DNA of 64,000 nucleotides from Scalesia atractyloides (GCA_947069175.1 CAMTDV010000002.1:5435054-5499053), one strand, 5' to 3'; positions 1 through 11,632 are shown, counted from the first letter of the stretch. The notes: generated from the letters alone by a model not told the origin. A program made the numbers and translations.

Positions 1-860
1 CACTTTCAATATAAAAACCAGTTATTAAAGTCACTAATACATACCCAAATAAAAAGTTCAAAGATTGGAAATCAAAAGTAATATATAAAAGATTTGTCTT
101 CACCAAGTGATGTAAGAGATTTAGCCAAGCATGGCCTTTGTTTGACAAGAACTCTTACGATCAATCTTGGATCCCGAGACTACTACACACTCTAAAGGAT
201 GAAAGATGGATGATAGTGGTGGGTGTTGGTGTTGTACTGGTGGTTAACTGATGGCAAGTGTGAGAGAAGTGGTTTGCCAAGGGATGCCTTTCTCATGAAC
301 CAAACACATCTATTTATAGCAGGAAACAGAAGGCGACCACGACCCTGTTCCCTCCTGTACGACCCCGTGGTGGACTTTTTCTCTCCCTTCGTTAACTGTG
401 GATGTCAGGTCATTGTACCAACACGCCCCATGGTGACAAGGCATGGCCCCGTGGTCAGTATACTTGTTTTACTATACTAGATTCTGCGAATCTTAAAGTT
501 GACCACGACCCATGTAGACTTGGCACGACCCCGGGTTTGTTGTCTGTAGCTGTTGTATTTTTATGTAGAGAATCTTTGACTGGGCACGACCCCATGCCTG
601 GTAGGCACGGCCCCATGCCTTAGCTTCTGTCTTCGTTATTTTTGTTGTCTTGTATGTGAATGGGGGTTTGACAAGTTGTGTCAATCCTCCTTCTTTGTTT
701 TTGTGTTGGTTTTGGCTATTAATTTGCTTCTTTTGTTCGTTTAAACTCTTTTGATCTTGTAGTTTAAAAGTAAACAAAGAAACATGCATTTTCCAACATT
801 ATTAGCGAAAAAGGGTTGATTTTATGACTTGTTTGATGTAATCTGTTTGTTGCGCGCACA
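1..860 (-). mobile_element. 3' LTR of the Athila-like element (partial)
   Basis: This stretch matches 10,511-11,154 followed by 21,214-21,385, which is the other LTR of the same element once Tekay element A is removed. It ends on the plus strand in GCGCACA, so on the minus strand it begins TGTGCGC. A purine-rich tract follows immediately. About 770 bp of this LTR lie outside the window. It contains several copies of a GC-rich near-palindrome of the type CACGGCCCCGTG. Short open frames here are chance frames in LTR DNA. Confidence 0.8.
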
Positions 861-880
861 TCAAATACCCCCACACTTGA
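861..880 (-). promoter_or_regulatory. Polypurine tract of the Athila-like element
   Basis: On the minus strand this is a purine-rich run containing AAGTGTGGGGGT, directly before the LTR start TGTGCGC. That is where the plus-strand primer for reverse transcription should lie. A second, similar block is found at about 2,061-2,110. Confidence 0.65.
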
Positions 881-2600
881 ATTTGTGATTGTCCTCAATC
901 AAAACTCTATAATGTGGCTTACACACCCAAACGGAATTGGTAGAATAGAAGTTTATGGGATTATCTTAGAGTGTCGGGAATCCAAGTTCTAAATTTATTT
1001 TGTTTTTATTTTACTTATAATTTTGTTCGTCATGATTTATTTAGACCATATTTTTAGAAAAATTATTTGTTTTAGGCATAAAATGCATTTATAAATTTTT
1101 TTAGTTATATACAAATTTACGTACCTCACAAGTGGTCGCTCAACACTCGGTCGACCATGTTTAAGCGAAATCGCTCGGACCCGATGTGGTGTTTACGCCT
1201 ATCATAGGCTTGAAAAATAATCCAACCTTATCCTTTATGACGTTTAGTCTTTGTAAATATCAAGAGGGCTTTAAAAGAGTACGTTTTTGCAAGGGGTGGG
1301 TATTTTCGGGTAAAAATGGCAAAAAGCGTAAAAGTGTCGGTTTTTCGAACAATTATTTGTTGTTTAGAAAAAAAACTTTAACCTATGTTTTTTTAGCTAA
1401 AGTTGAAACCAAGCCATACTTTGTTATTTATGACCGAACTTGTTACTAAAAATCATTGGTGTAAATAAAAAGAAATTTTTGTGAATGTATGTGGTTGTTT
1501 TTGCAAAAGTTTATATTTTTACGGATTTAGAAATGAAATGGTTAAGGCTCAAAGGGGTTTAACAAGGGGGATATGAAAAATAAAATAAAGATTTAAAGTG
1601 AAAAACGGGTTATAATCCTAATGTATCTATCATTTACTTACTTGGATTAGTGTCGGTAAGGATTGGGAACGTATTGTTTTGGCAAGTTCTAGATTTGTAG
1701 GAACCAAACGGGCTATTCACACAAGAAAAGAAAAATTGAGCAATTAGTATAGATATGTATTTGTATGCTCGATAAAGGCTCAAAAACTCACTTTTGTGGG
1801 AAAGGATTATTATGTAAAAGTGTTATACAATCAAATTTTACTAAAGTTTGTTATGCCCGTTTTTATAATTTTCTTAATTGGTTCTTTTTATCACGACGCT
1901 ATCAAGTTTAAATTTGTAAAAGCATAATTCTTAGAACTTATTTTTCCCAAACTAAACCAAGATAAGTAAAAAATGAAAAATATTTTGGGTGATTAGCGTT
2001 TTCCAAGGCGAGTTTGGTGTAAGGCTTGATTTTTAGACAAACGATTCAAGGTTTTAACATCCCCCCTCCCACACACACACACTTAAATTACACATTGTCC
2101 TCAATGTGTCCCAAATATGATTTGTTTTGATTAAATATGTAAAAAGTGAGGTTAAAACAACAAATTTAGGTTACTGGGCACTAGGCACTTGCCAGATGGA
2201 CACGTCCCCGTGGTCAAAGTGCTAGTAACATTAATTTTGAAAAGGTTACAGAAGGCTGGGTACGAGGGCATAGGATATGGGCACGGCCCCGTGGCAATTG
2301 TCTATAACAGACTGGAAGTTGTGTTTCGTCGCGTGGCGTCTGATTTCTTGGCTTGTGGACCACTGTGCTTAGTGTGTGCAAGCCTCCCAAGGTACCTGTA
2401 AGCTATAATCCTACCACAATACAATAATCCAACATAATATCAAGCTTCCTAGATTACGAGAGTTTACTTGTTCAACCATCATCATTCGAAAAGAAAAATA
2501 AAAAACGCAGGAAAGTAAATTGTTTAGTGAAGCAAATTGTTCATCGGGATGCAGCCCGGAAAATACCAATTTGTTCAAATTTAGAGGGAGATAACCTGAA
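881..2600 (-). other. Athila 3' internal noncoding region
   Basis: No convincing coding sequence. The stretch is AT-rich and holds a second PPT-like block at about 2,061-2,110 (CCCCCCTCCC, CA repeats, then text close to TTGTCCTCAATGTG), resembling 865-902. Two GC-rich near-palindromes lie at about 2,196-2,214 and 2,279-2,296. It fits the untranslated region between the post-pol frame and the 3' LTR of an Athila element. Confidence 0.5.
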
Positions 2601-2629
2601 GGGTTGATTTGTCGCCCAACACCGCCATC

Positions 2630-3600
2630 GCCTAGTCCGAGTCCATGTCATCGCTCTCTTCCTCCTCCTCCTCGTCATGACACGCCATGTGCTCCCGGAT
2701 GTAGGTAATGTCGTTTTGCATGCTGACGATATTGCGTTCCATACTTCCGATCCGACTGTTTAAGCTTTGTCCCAAGTTATAAGCGTTCCTAGAAACTTGG
2801 AGGTTTTCCTGTATGATATTGTGTAAATTTTGGAGGTTAGAAAAATCACCTCCTCCTTAAGAGGAGGAGCTCGGGGTGTGTCCAGAGTACCGAGGACGGT
2901 TAGGGTCATCTTCGATTGCGAGGACCTCATCCGGGTCATTTGGGTTCCACACCCGGCCACGTACATCCTTAAAGCGCATGAGACCATTCTTGCAATCGAT
3001 GATAAGACCCAAGCTTCAGCATAGGGCTACATTGGCCTTTGCCACACCCACTCCCTTGTGGAACCCACTCGGAGTGCGCCTAATGTAATTCTTGAATAGC
3101 TTGTCGATCCATCCTCCGAAGAATATTGGTGTACGGGTGTTGGCAGTGCATTTGCGGACATGTTTCTTAACATCATGTAGGCAACATCGATAGGTTGGCG
3201 ATTCAGGATGCAATTTACGCAAGTTAGCTCCCGAAGATCCACCACCCCACTACTATCCTTCATGGCACAAGGAGCCGCTAAGGACCCGATGAATGCATCG
3301 TATTAGAGGGTCCCTTATCTTTGTGCTGCTCGGTTCATAGTGGCCATCCCCAATCTGTGTTCATGCAGCTTGTCTCAGGTTATCTGGGAGTTCACAAACT
3401 CCTTCCGTGAAGTCTGGCTCGGTTGTGTCTTCCTCAGTGTATAGCCCAATATTCACGCCAAACTGGGCCACGGAAATGCTATAACATTCTCCCCCATACC
3501 TAAACTGAACTGCATTTGACTCAAATAGATTCAGCTCATTCTTCTCGAAAATGAGTGTGCTTAAGAATTCCATGTTGTACTGGTGAACGGATCTAAGTCA
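2630..3600 (-). pseudogene. Athila post-pol (env-like) ORF relic
   Basis: Minus-strand fragments read, from N to C: a piece at 3,361-3,573 containing VAQFGVNIGLYTEED, then at 2,760-3,263 pieces resembling ..SGVVDLRELTCVNCIL.., and finally an acidic end near 2,640-2,690 (HDEEEEEES, DDMDSD). This resembles the conserved plant protein that follows pol in Athila elements (known family feature: a frame downstream of integrase, often called env-like). Several frameshifts and stops separate the pieces, so it is not a working gene. Its role is not established even in intact elements. Confidence 0.5.
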
Positions 3601-4680
3601 GGTCTCTATAAAGGTACGAAGTGGACCAGTGATCAGAGCATCTATCTCTCCCTTTTTCCCCACAGTTTCAAGCGTGGTATAACACACATGTCTTGGTGGT
3701 TCTTCGTGCCTTGCTTGTAGCACTTCAAAGCGGTTTTATACTCAAGCTCAGAACTTTTGAACATTAGAAACTTATGAGGTGCCATTCCTACAAGAAAGAA
3801 CCAGTAAGACAATCAGTGTGTCGAAAATTATGCAAAAAAATAATCAGGGGGTCTAGACCCGGCATAGTGCCTACTAGGCACGACCACGTGCCTATTGAAT
3901 GGGGTGCCTACGGCCCCGTGGTCAGTGGGCACGGTCCCGTGGTGAACCTTCCTGTTAAACCAATTTTAAGGTTTTCGAGCCAGTTTTGAAAAATTCAAAA
4001 TTTTTGGTTCATTATATGCGGTTTACCCATAAAATCAAACCCCAAGTGTCAATTTTGCACAACCTACTTGATTACCCCTTTTATTTTAACTTTTTGCGGA
4101 TTTGAACGAGGGTTTGTGAAAAACTCTTTGAACAAATTGATTTTTCTGACAATGGTTGGTTATTTACTTCTCAAAACACTTTTATTTACTACTAATAACA
4201 AGATCTAAGCAAACATTTGGGATTGGCACGGGTCTAGTTCATGAACCCTAGATTTTCCCCAAATTTTTGATGTTGAACTACATGCAAAGTGTTATCTAAC
4301 TAATCATGATGTTAGAATCATACCTTGTTGATGGATTTGGGTAGGAAATCGTAAAAAATCGACGGAAATAGGGCAGGAACCGGAGGTTTAAGAGAAAGGG
4401 GTAGTGGTTTTGCGTTGAAAAATTGAAGAAAATGGGGTTATAAACCCATCTCAGATTTGCCACGGCCCCATGGCCAAATTTTTCTTTTTTTTAAATAAAT
4501 TGTGTGCGTGTGACCGTTTCTCTAAGGGTTCCCTTTTTGGTACTTACCTGTTTCGCGTTCATTTTGCTTCTTTCAAATGTACCTACAAGATATTTAAAAA
4601 GAAAAAATATATATATATATATACATATTTACATTTTAACGTTTGATTATGACTTGATCAACTTTCTACTTCTTGTAGTG
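3600..4680. other. Athila internal spacer
   Basis: AT-rich noncoding DNA between the post-pol relic and the integrase relic. Near-palindromic GC-rich motifs (GGCACGACCACGTGCC type) cluster at 3,875-3,955 and recur at 4,458-4,474. A short (AT)n run lies at about 4,607-4,622. I see no coding potential. Confidence 0.4.
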
Positions 4681-6060
4681 TTATTTCAACTTCCTCATCC
4701 TCAAGAAAACCTCTATAGAGCTTAAGCCTTTACCCATTGACTTTAAAATGTTCACCGTTTGGAGGCTTAATATCTATAGCGTTGTGTAAAAAGAGTTGGG
4801 TAATGGAAAAAGGTACCGACCATCTAGACTTGAGTTTTTCGAGAAGCAACCGAAGTCTTGAGTTAAACAAGAGCACTTGATCCCCCTTCTAAATTCTTTA
4901 GATTTGCTTATTTTATCGTGTATGTTTTTCATGGGTTTCTTATAAATTTCAGAGTTGAAATATGTTTGATTTCTCATTTCTTCTAATTCATTTAACTGAT
5001 AATATCGTTTTTTATCGGAAGTTTCTTGGTCTAGGTTTACATTTTTAATGCCCAGTATGTTTCGTGTGCTATTTCTACTGGGAGGTGACAATTTTTTTCA
5101 TAAACGAGCTAATATGGGGTAGTGCCTATTGGTGTTTATAAGCTGTTCGAAAGACCCATAAAGCATCACCTAGTTTATCCGCCCAATCTTTTTTATTTTG
5201 ACCCACAATTTTTTCTAAGATTCTTTTTAAACCGCGATTGGTTACTTAGGCTTGACCATTGGTTTGAGGGTGATAGGCATTTGAAACACGATGATAGACC
5301 CCATATTTTGTTTAGTTGGTAATTACAAAAATGGGTGCCTCTATCACAAATAAGCGTTTTTGGAGTGCCGAAACGAGAGAATAATCGTTTTCGGAATTTT
5401 ACAACAACTTTTCCATCATTTGTTGGAAGAGCTTCGACTTCGGCCTATTTAGACATGTAATCGACTGCCACAAGAATATATTTGTTTCCTCTTGATGGTG
5501 GGAAAGCCCATAAAATCCAAACCCCAAACATCAAAGATTTCCTAAATAAGAATGCCATTTTGAGGCATTTCATTCTTGGATGAAATGTTACCTATTCGTT
5601 GGCATGCATCATATGTTTTTAATAAATTATATGCATCCTTATGGATGGTTGGCCAATAAAATCCTTAATCAAATACTTTACGTGCGGTGCTCGTTGCTCC
5701 GTGATGTCCTCCATATGGTCCTTCGTGATATTGGCGAAGAATTTTTCTTGCTTTTTGACCATGGACGCACCTTCGTATAAGTTGGTCAACACAAATTTTA
5801 AAATATAAGGATCTTCCCAAAAATAGTGTTTGACATTGGAAAAGAATTTTTATTTGATGATATGACCATCCTTTAACTAAAATGCCGCTAGCGAGATAGT
5901 TATCATAGTCGACGTATAATGGTTCTTCTTGATATTCAATCATTTCTAAGGATTCGATAGGGAACTTTTCATTGATGAGCTCTTCTCGAGTTAGCTCCAA
6001 AGCGGGATCTTCTAAGCGAGATAAGTTATCGACGGCGTTGTTTTATGCTCATCGTTTGTC
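4680..6060 (-). pseudogene. Athila-type integrase relic (pol C-terminal part)
   Basis: The minus strand carries, in order, the integrase zinc-finger region at 5,665-6,000 (ICVDQLIRRCVHG, then HEGPYGGHHGATSTARKVFD), the core at about 5,200-5,480 (ILVAVDYMSK, TPKTLICDRGTHF, NQSRFKKNL) and the C-terminal region at 4,774-5,091 (RYYQLNELEEMRNQTYFNSEIY). The lineage-typical GGHHG and DRGTHF wording supports Athila. Stops and frameshifts occur throughout, for example a stop just after VDYMSK, so no catalytic protein can be made. The solo Tekay LTR starts just upstream at 6,101. Confidence 0.75.
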
Positions 6061-6509
6061 TTTTATTTCAATGACAACCATTTCTGCTCCCGGTTTTATG
6101 TGTCACACCCCGACCCGCAGCGGAAAGGTGATCGGGGCATGATTGGGTTTTCATCAAAGCTCATGACATTTATTATAATGTCTCATATTTATTATTACAA
6201 TTTAAAGGAAATCATACAATCATATCATACAAGTTCAACATGTTCTATACATCTTTCTAGGCTTCATTATTTTTCTTCTAAGGCACTTTCCTATATGTTC
6301 CTTGCTTCATCCTGTCCACCTGTATCATGTGTAAAAATGGTTTTTGGATCAACAAAAAGTTGGCGAGTGAATCCTATTAAAACATTTAAACGTGTTTATT
6401 GAATTGATTATAAAATAAAGTGAACCACATATGAGTAAATGTAGATGTAAATTTATTCACAAAACACTTAATATTAAATATTGCACACACATACAACAAT
6501 AGATTGTTT

Positions 6510-6668
6510 TGAGGCACGCGTTGTTCAACTCGTCTCCCACGAGGAACTGATGGGCCTAATGAATGAGTTTTGAGGCACGCGTTGTTCTACGAACTGATGG
6601 GCCTAATGAATGAGTTTTAAGGCACGCGTTGTTCAACTCGTCTCCCACGAGGAACTGGTGGGCCTAAC
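6510..6668 (-). repeat. LTR minisatellite with hairpin-forming unit (solo LTR)
   Basis: About three tandem copies of a 47-61 bp unit beginning GAGGCACGCGTTGTTC and ending GATGGGCCTAATGAATGAG. Copies 1 and 3 contain CTCGT-CTCCC-ACGAG, a 5-bp stem with a 5-nt loop. The middle copy lacks this hairpin. LTR C has one copy of the unit. LTRs A and B lack it and have expanded a neighbouring unit instead. Confidence 0.8.
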
Positions 6669-7114
6669 AAATAATTTGCATACAACTTGACAATATGTAA
6701 TACATAACAACAAACAATATTTACATTCTAAGTTTAGATCATAATATGGTATAGCACGAGTTTGAATAAACGAATTAGTTTAAGCGACACATGATACACC
6801 CCAAAACATGAATAAAAAGGGGAATTTGTAAGAATTCACTCACAGCGGGTGCGTTTCTTGGAATGATGATGAATGCGCACGAATTCGGATTTAATCGACA
6901 AGGGAACTAACCTAAATAATAACATAATAGTTCGATAAATAAATAAACTCTCATTTTAGATTAGTATTTTCAATTAGTGTTCTTAATGGGATTGTTAGGT
7001 TTATTTTTGTGAGTTCAAAGAAATTTTCTAACTTTAAAAATATTATTTTTAAGTATTTTTAATTGATTTTTGAATAAAATAAATAAATAAAAGAAAATAA
7101 AAGTTTTTGACTTT

Positions 7115-7150
7115 TTGACCAGTTGACCGTTGACCGTTGACCAGTTGACC
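7115..7150 (-). promoter_or_regulatory. W-box array in solo LTR
   Basis: Five copies of TTGACC within 36 bp, directly beside the third tRNA-like module. TTGAC(C/T) is the core bound by plant WRKY factors (established), so a stress- or defence-responsive LTR promoter is a reasonable inference. The array is present at the same relative place in every LTR copy in the window. Confidence 0.5.
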
Positions 7151-7170
7151 GGTCGGACCGTGTGTATGTA

Positions 7171-7582
7171 TGCGCTGGGTGAGACTCGAACCGGTGACCT
7201 CCCGTACGCGTGCACGCAGCTCTACCAACTGAGCTACGTGTCTAACCCGAAATATTTCTATTTTTAATTATATTTATACACTATTTAATTTAATCAGAAT
7301 TCATTTATTTTAGATTTTAATTGTATCGAACCGGTGCCGTCAACAGGTCTCGAACCCGGGACATGTGATTAGTGTTGCACACAGTCCACCGCTGGACTGT
7401 GTGTCTAACCTGGTTAATATTCTGATTTTTATTATACTTATCATCTTACAGTGAGTTAACCCGGTTCGGTTTTAAAAAAAACATTTTTATTTTCGAGGAT
7501 AGGGTCGTGATAGGGATCGAACTCGAGACGTGTATTTATTGTTTGCACACAGTCCACCGCTGGACTGTGTGACTAACCCGTT
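7171..7582 (-). other. Three tandem tRNA-like modules in solo LTR
   Basis: In LTR sense (minus strand) there are three modules, with hairpins at 7,546-7,571, 7,378-7,403 and 7,213-7,240. The first two hairpins are identical 11-bp perfect stems (CACACAGTCCA, loop GCGG). The third is CACGTAGCTC/GAGCTGCGTG around an AGTTGGTA loop and contains a canonical A-box (TAGCTCAGTTGG). Each is followed about 20-50 nt later by a B-box/T-loop motif (AGTTCGATCC, GGTTCGAGACC, GGTTCGAGTC). I see no acceptor stem, so these are not tRNA genes. Confidence 0.75.
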
Positions 7583-8587
7583 TATATGTCTTGTTTTAAT
7601 TAATCTTATACAATAGACCGACTTCATCTTCTTCGTTCAAAACACAGACAACGATTTTTCAATTGTTTCTTGTTAAATTCAGTTAACGAACTTATAGGTG
7701 ATTGAAATGTGATGAACAGAGAGGGTTTGGGGAAAGAATGTACCGGAACAGATTGTCTTCCTCAGAACTCCGGCAATGGACGTCGGCTCTGATTTGTGTA
7801 TTCCTTCTTATTGAATCAATTAACAATTTTGTTCGATTAGTTATGCAATTGGGGTACTAAACAAGGATTAACAGAAGGTTTGAATGATTATACCGATTCA
7901 CAGCGTGAGTTTGGAAATTTCAGAGGTTTTCCGGCGAGGGCTGAATATTCCGGCTACGTCGTCTGAGATTGATTCTGATTGATGGATTGAAGTTAGTGAT
8001 AGTCTAACAACGGATTGAAACAGAAAGAGTCGAGGTATTTACCGTTTTGATGAAAGTCTCGGTTTTCCGGCGACTTGTAGAGAATTCCGGCGATGTATTT
8101 CTTGCGACAGAGATTCTTCAGGGAGTTTAAGGTGAGTGTGGGTGATGTCGGTATGAGCTCTAAAAAATCTTATTTTAGAGTAAGCAGAAGGGTTGGAATG
8201 AATTCGGTTTTCCGGCGATAATTTTCGGTTAACTTGCAGAGGATTCCGGCGACTTGCGGCGAGGTTTTCTGAGCGGATTGGAGAGTGTAAGTTTGATAAA
8301 CTCGCAAGCTCAACTGATGAATAAAGTATAACTCAGATTTAATTGCATTTCCGGTTTCGAATTCAAAATTATTCGGTTATGGTTTGATGATTTGACTGAG
8401 TGACTTTAAGGTTTTTCAGTTATAACCGACGTTGATGTAAATGCATCCGTTATGTCAAAAGAAAACGCCACTGATTGACGAATTCGTCGGGATTTCCGGC
8501 GAGAGTGATTTGGGCGCGCTGAGTGACCGAATTCAACTTCGAGGTTTATTGTAAATGTTATTTGTTTCACTGGATAGCACAAGTGAG

Positions 8588-8672
8588 TCAAGTGGCGGAG
8601 TGGTTGAATGTTTGTGTGTTAAGTCTTTGAGGTTCACCCGGCTGACCCGGGTTCGAAACCCGGCATCAGCAT
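8588..8672 (+). other. Single tRNA-like module, opposite strand, solo LTR
   Basis: Contains A-box-like TGGCGGAGTGG and, about 50 nt later, a T-arm CCGGG-TTCGAAA-CCCGG with all five pairs. The spacing suits a Ser/Leu-type tRNA with a long variable arm. It lies antisense to the LTR near its U3 end. The flanks show no convincing acceptor stem, so it is tRNA-derived or tRNA-mimicking sequence rather than a functional tRNA gene. Confidence 0.65.
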
Positions 8673-8857
8673 ATTATTTTATTTCATTATTTATTATAAA
8701 TTTTCAATTATAGATTTTAAATTCTAATATATTTATTAATTATGTATTGTATAAAATTAATTTGAGCGTTAAATACGCAACGAAATTTTTAACTGGATGT
8801 TCGATTAATATATGAAGCGGATTTGGTTAACCCGGTTTTGACGGATGTTACATTATG

Positions 8858-9712
8858 TTCAATTCATGGTGTTGATCTTGTATTAGTGAAGTTTGATCAT
8901 TTGTTAAGTTAATGCTAACCATTTCTCAATTTTAGTGATAGTGTTTAACTCTTTAAAATCTCGGTATGAGTAGATACCAAACAATAATTTTCAAAAGATG
9001 GTTGTAAAATGTGAATTTCATAAAAGTTCGATTTATTTTGAAATCATCATTTTTAGACGCTTCTTTGTGGTTTAGTTCATAAATGAGATTTTCATTTTGT
9101 GGTTATTCTACTTTTACCTTTTCGATTATTACCTCTTTAGTACAAATGGCCTCGTCTTTCTCTCGAGATCTCTTAAGTAAGAGTTCTAAATTTTTGAGAC
9201 TTTGTATGAGACTTTCGGCTTCGGGAATGATTGTTGGTGGAGTGTCGTTTGTTTCAAATGGATTGGTATCCCAATAAAAACTTGATTTTGGGAGCTCAAA
9301 CATTGGTTCTTCATATGTAGAGTATGAGTTTGATGGTTGAAAAAGTTAACAATGTTGTACCGAATGGAATTCACCGCAAATGGTACAATATGGTTCCTCC
9401 TAATCATCCTCAATGTAGTAGTGGGTATAATCTTCTGAGTAGTAATCCATTTGAAGATACTCAGAAGATTAACGAGCCTTGGGATCAGAAAACAGAAAAT
9501 ACTAAACTGGCACGGCTCCGTGGGCAAACCTGTATCTGGGCATTTGAAAAGTTTTGATTAAATTTCTGCAGCACGGGGGTGTGGCCAGCTGACACGCCTC
9601 CGTGGCAACCTACTGTAAAAGTTTAAAAAGTTTTGAAAACGGTTGCGTAGTTTTGAAAAACGTACATAATTTGATTAGGCCGCTAATTTTAAGCTTTCTT
9701 AAAATCCTTGTG
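8858..9712 (-). pseudogene. Athila gag relic with zinc knuckle
   Basis: On the minus strand about 9,358-9,408 reads EEPYCTICGEFHSVQHC, a C-x2-C-x3-H-x4-C knuckle like that of Athila-type Gag proteins, followed at once by a stop. A helical, charged piece lies at 9,103-9,303 (LIQSLKNLELLLKRSREKDE). The rest is out of frame. The region lies between the primer site and the solo LTR, where gag is expected. GC-rich near-palindromes occur at about 9,508-9,525 and 9,570-9,605. Confidence 0.5.
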
Positions 9713-9730
9713 TCCCCTGCAACGAGGCCA
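9713..9730 (-). promoter_or_regulatory. Primer binding site of the Athila-like element (tRNA-Asp type)
   Basis: The minus strand reads TGGCCTCGTTGCAGGGGA, three mismatches from the TGGCGCCGTTGCCGGGGA primer site typical of Athila elements. It lies a few bases from the LTR end TGACG (9,737 on the plus strand) and fixes the element's orientation. Confidence 0.65.
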
Positions 9731-9736
9731 AAAACT

Positions 9737-11154
9737 TGACGTGGTCGAGTGTGATTATAAGTTTTGTTATAATTTAGGTACTTTTTACTCGTAGTGCACC
9801 CATCGTGGACGTAATATAGTGATGGTAAAATACCGAAGTTGTCTAAGGACACAAGAGCTTTTAATACTGACTTATCGTTAACGTCTAATCCAACCATTTT
9901 TTTATAAAAGTTTCTGAATGTTTAAAAGATATAAAAGTAAAACATAAATAAAAGGAAAACAAATAGACAAGAAAGAATCACTTGATTCCCACTCCTCTTT
10001 TACATATCCTTCAATAATTTCGCACTTTAGGCATTTTAAGAGATTATCTTAGTTATAGTATAGACCCCTCTTGTGAAGATGACGTTACCCTCAACCTATT
10101 TGTCTGAGTCAGAAGGGATACAGTCCCGCAAGGTCAGAATATTGACAGATAATTAACTAAGTTATTAATGTGAAAAGTGGTAGACCTCTCTTGTGAAGGC
10201 GACGTTACCCTCGGCCATATTGGTCTGAGTCGGCAGGGATACAGTCCCGCAAGGCCAAGTAAAGTTTTAATAGTAGTTATTTATAAGGAGTTCAAGCCGT
10301 TCTTACTTCCCCCGATTTGATGCTATCTGCCTCAAGAGAAGTCCTAATAAGCTTGAACCAAGTACTCACAGGATCTATACACTGAATGAGACAAGAACTT
10401 TACCCAAACACCCTTCTAACCCCCTTCCAGGTAGTTAACGCGCTTCATATAGACTGTAAAGGCACGAATAAGTGAATCAACGAAACATGAAGATATGTTT
10501 AAACAAAGTTCACTTTCAATATAAACTAGTTATTGAAGTCATTAATACATACCAAATAAAAAGTTTTCAAATATTGGAAATCAGAAGTAATATATAAAAG
10601 ATTTGTTTTCACCAAGTGATGTTAGAGATTTAGCCAAGCATGGCCTTTGTTTGACAAGAACTCTTACGATCAATCTTGGATCCTAAGACTACTACATACT
10701 CTAAAAGATGAAAGATGAATGATAGTGGTGGGTGTTGGTGTTGTACTGGTGGTGGACTGATGGCAAGTGTGAGAGAAGTGGTTTAACAAGGGATGTCTTT
10801 CTCATGAAACAAGCACCTCTATTTATAGCTGGAAACAGAAGGTGACCACGACCCCGTGCCCTCCTGGCACGACCCCATGGTAGACTTTTTCTCTCCCATA
10901 ATTAACTGAACATGTCAGGTCGTTGTACCAACACGCCCCGTGGTGACAGAGCACGGCCCCTTGGTTAGTGTACTTGTATTTTCCCAGATTCTGCAAATCT
11001 GAAAGTTGACCATGGCCCATGTTGACTTGACTTGGCAAATCTGGAGAGAATCTTTGACTGGGCATGACCCGTGCCTAAGTTTTTGTCTTCGTTATTTTTG
11101 TTGTCTTGGATGTGAATGGGGGTTTGGCAAGTTGTGTCAATCCTCCTTCTTTGT
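9737..11154 (-). mobile_element. 5' LTR of the Athila-like element, first part
   Basis: Runs from TGACG next to the primer site to the insertion point of element A. It continues after that element at 21,219. Together the LTR is about 1.59 kb. Positions 10,511-11,154 match 1-676. The target duplication TTTGT (11,150-11,154) belongs to element A. A tandem duplication lies at about 10,066-10,260, and GC-rich near-palindromes occur at 10,840-10,960. Confidence 0.8.
10066..10260. repeat. Tandem duplication within the Athila LTR
   Basis: Two diverged copies of a unit of about 120 bp. Both contain TAGACC(C/T)CTCTTGTGAAG, GACGTTACCCTC, GTCTGAGTC and GGGATACAGTCCCGCAAGG. Each copy holds a GGGA-TACAG-TCCC mini-hairpin. 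The matching part of the other LTR is outside the window, so I cannot tell whether the duplication is shared. Confidence 0.75.
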
Positions 11155-11632
11155 TGTCACACCCCGACCCGCAGCGGAAATAAGAGTCGGGGCATAATTG
11201 GGTTATCACCAAAGCACATGACATTTACTATTATGTTCCATTATTAAATGAAGTCAAAGTTACATTTCTCAAACGTTCAAACATGTTCATTCATTACAAA
11301 GGAAAATAACCAAACATAATATTCCCAATACTAAATCGTTTTATTTCTTCTAATCCAGATCCTACGTGTTCCTAGCTGCTGCTGATTCACCTGTATCATG
11401 TGTAAAATGGGAGGTTTTTGGGTCAACATAAGTTGGCGAGTGAACCTTATAGATAAACATTTAATAATGAATTTCTGGTTAGTTTATCAATAAAATATTG
11501 TGCATAATCATATAAGAGCATATGTATGAAATCAAGCAATGGCAACATCGGTTACAATTATAACATACATTAACAATCGATAGCATACATGAACATACCA
11601 ACATCATATGATAATTAACATAAATGAACTGT

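Larger units (their letters stand above)
6101..8852 (-). mobile_element. Solo LTR, Tekay-type family (same family as elements A, B, C)
   Basis: Begins TGTCACACCCCGACC and ends GGATGTTACA, the same termini as the LTRs of A, B and C. It is flanked by a perfect 5-bp target duplication TTATG (6,096-6,100 and 8,853-8,857). No primer site or coding region is attached, so it is a solo LTR left by recombination between the two LTRs of a former full element. Length is 2,752 bp against 2,714-2,798 in A and B. It interrupts the Athila relic between integrase and gag. Inside are the tRNA-like block, a W-box array, a hairpin minisatellite and repeated TTCCGGCGA motifs. Confidence 0.93.

Noticed and set aside
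223..623. Open frames rich in GHGPV/RHGPV peptides
   Set aside because: They arise from the repeated GC-rich palindrome in the Athila LTR; no matching frame is kept in the other LTR.
7171..7245. Possible genuine tRNA gene
   Set aside because: A- and B-boxes look good but no acceptor stem pairs, the D-hairpin is too long, and the unit sits inside an LTR in every copy.
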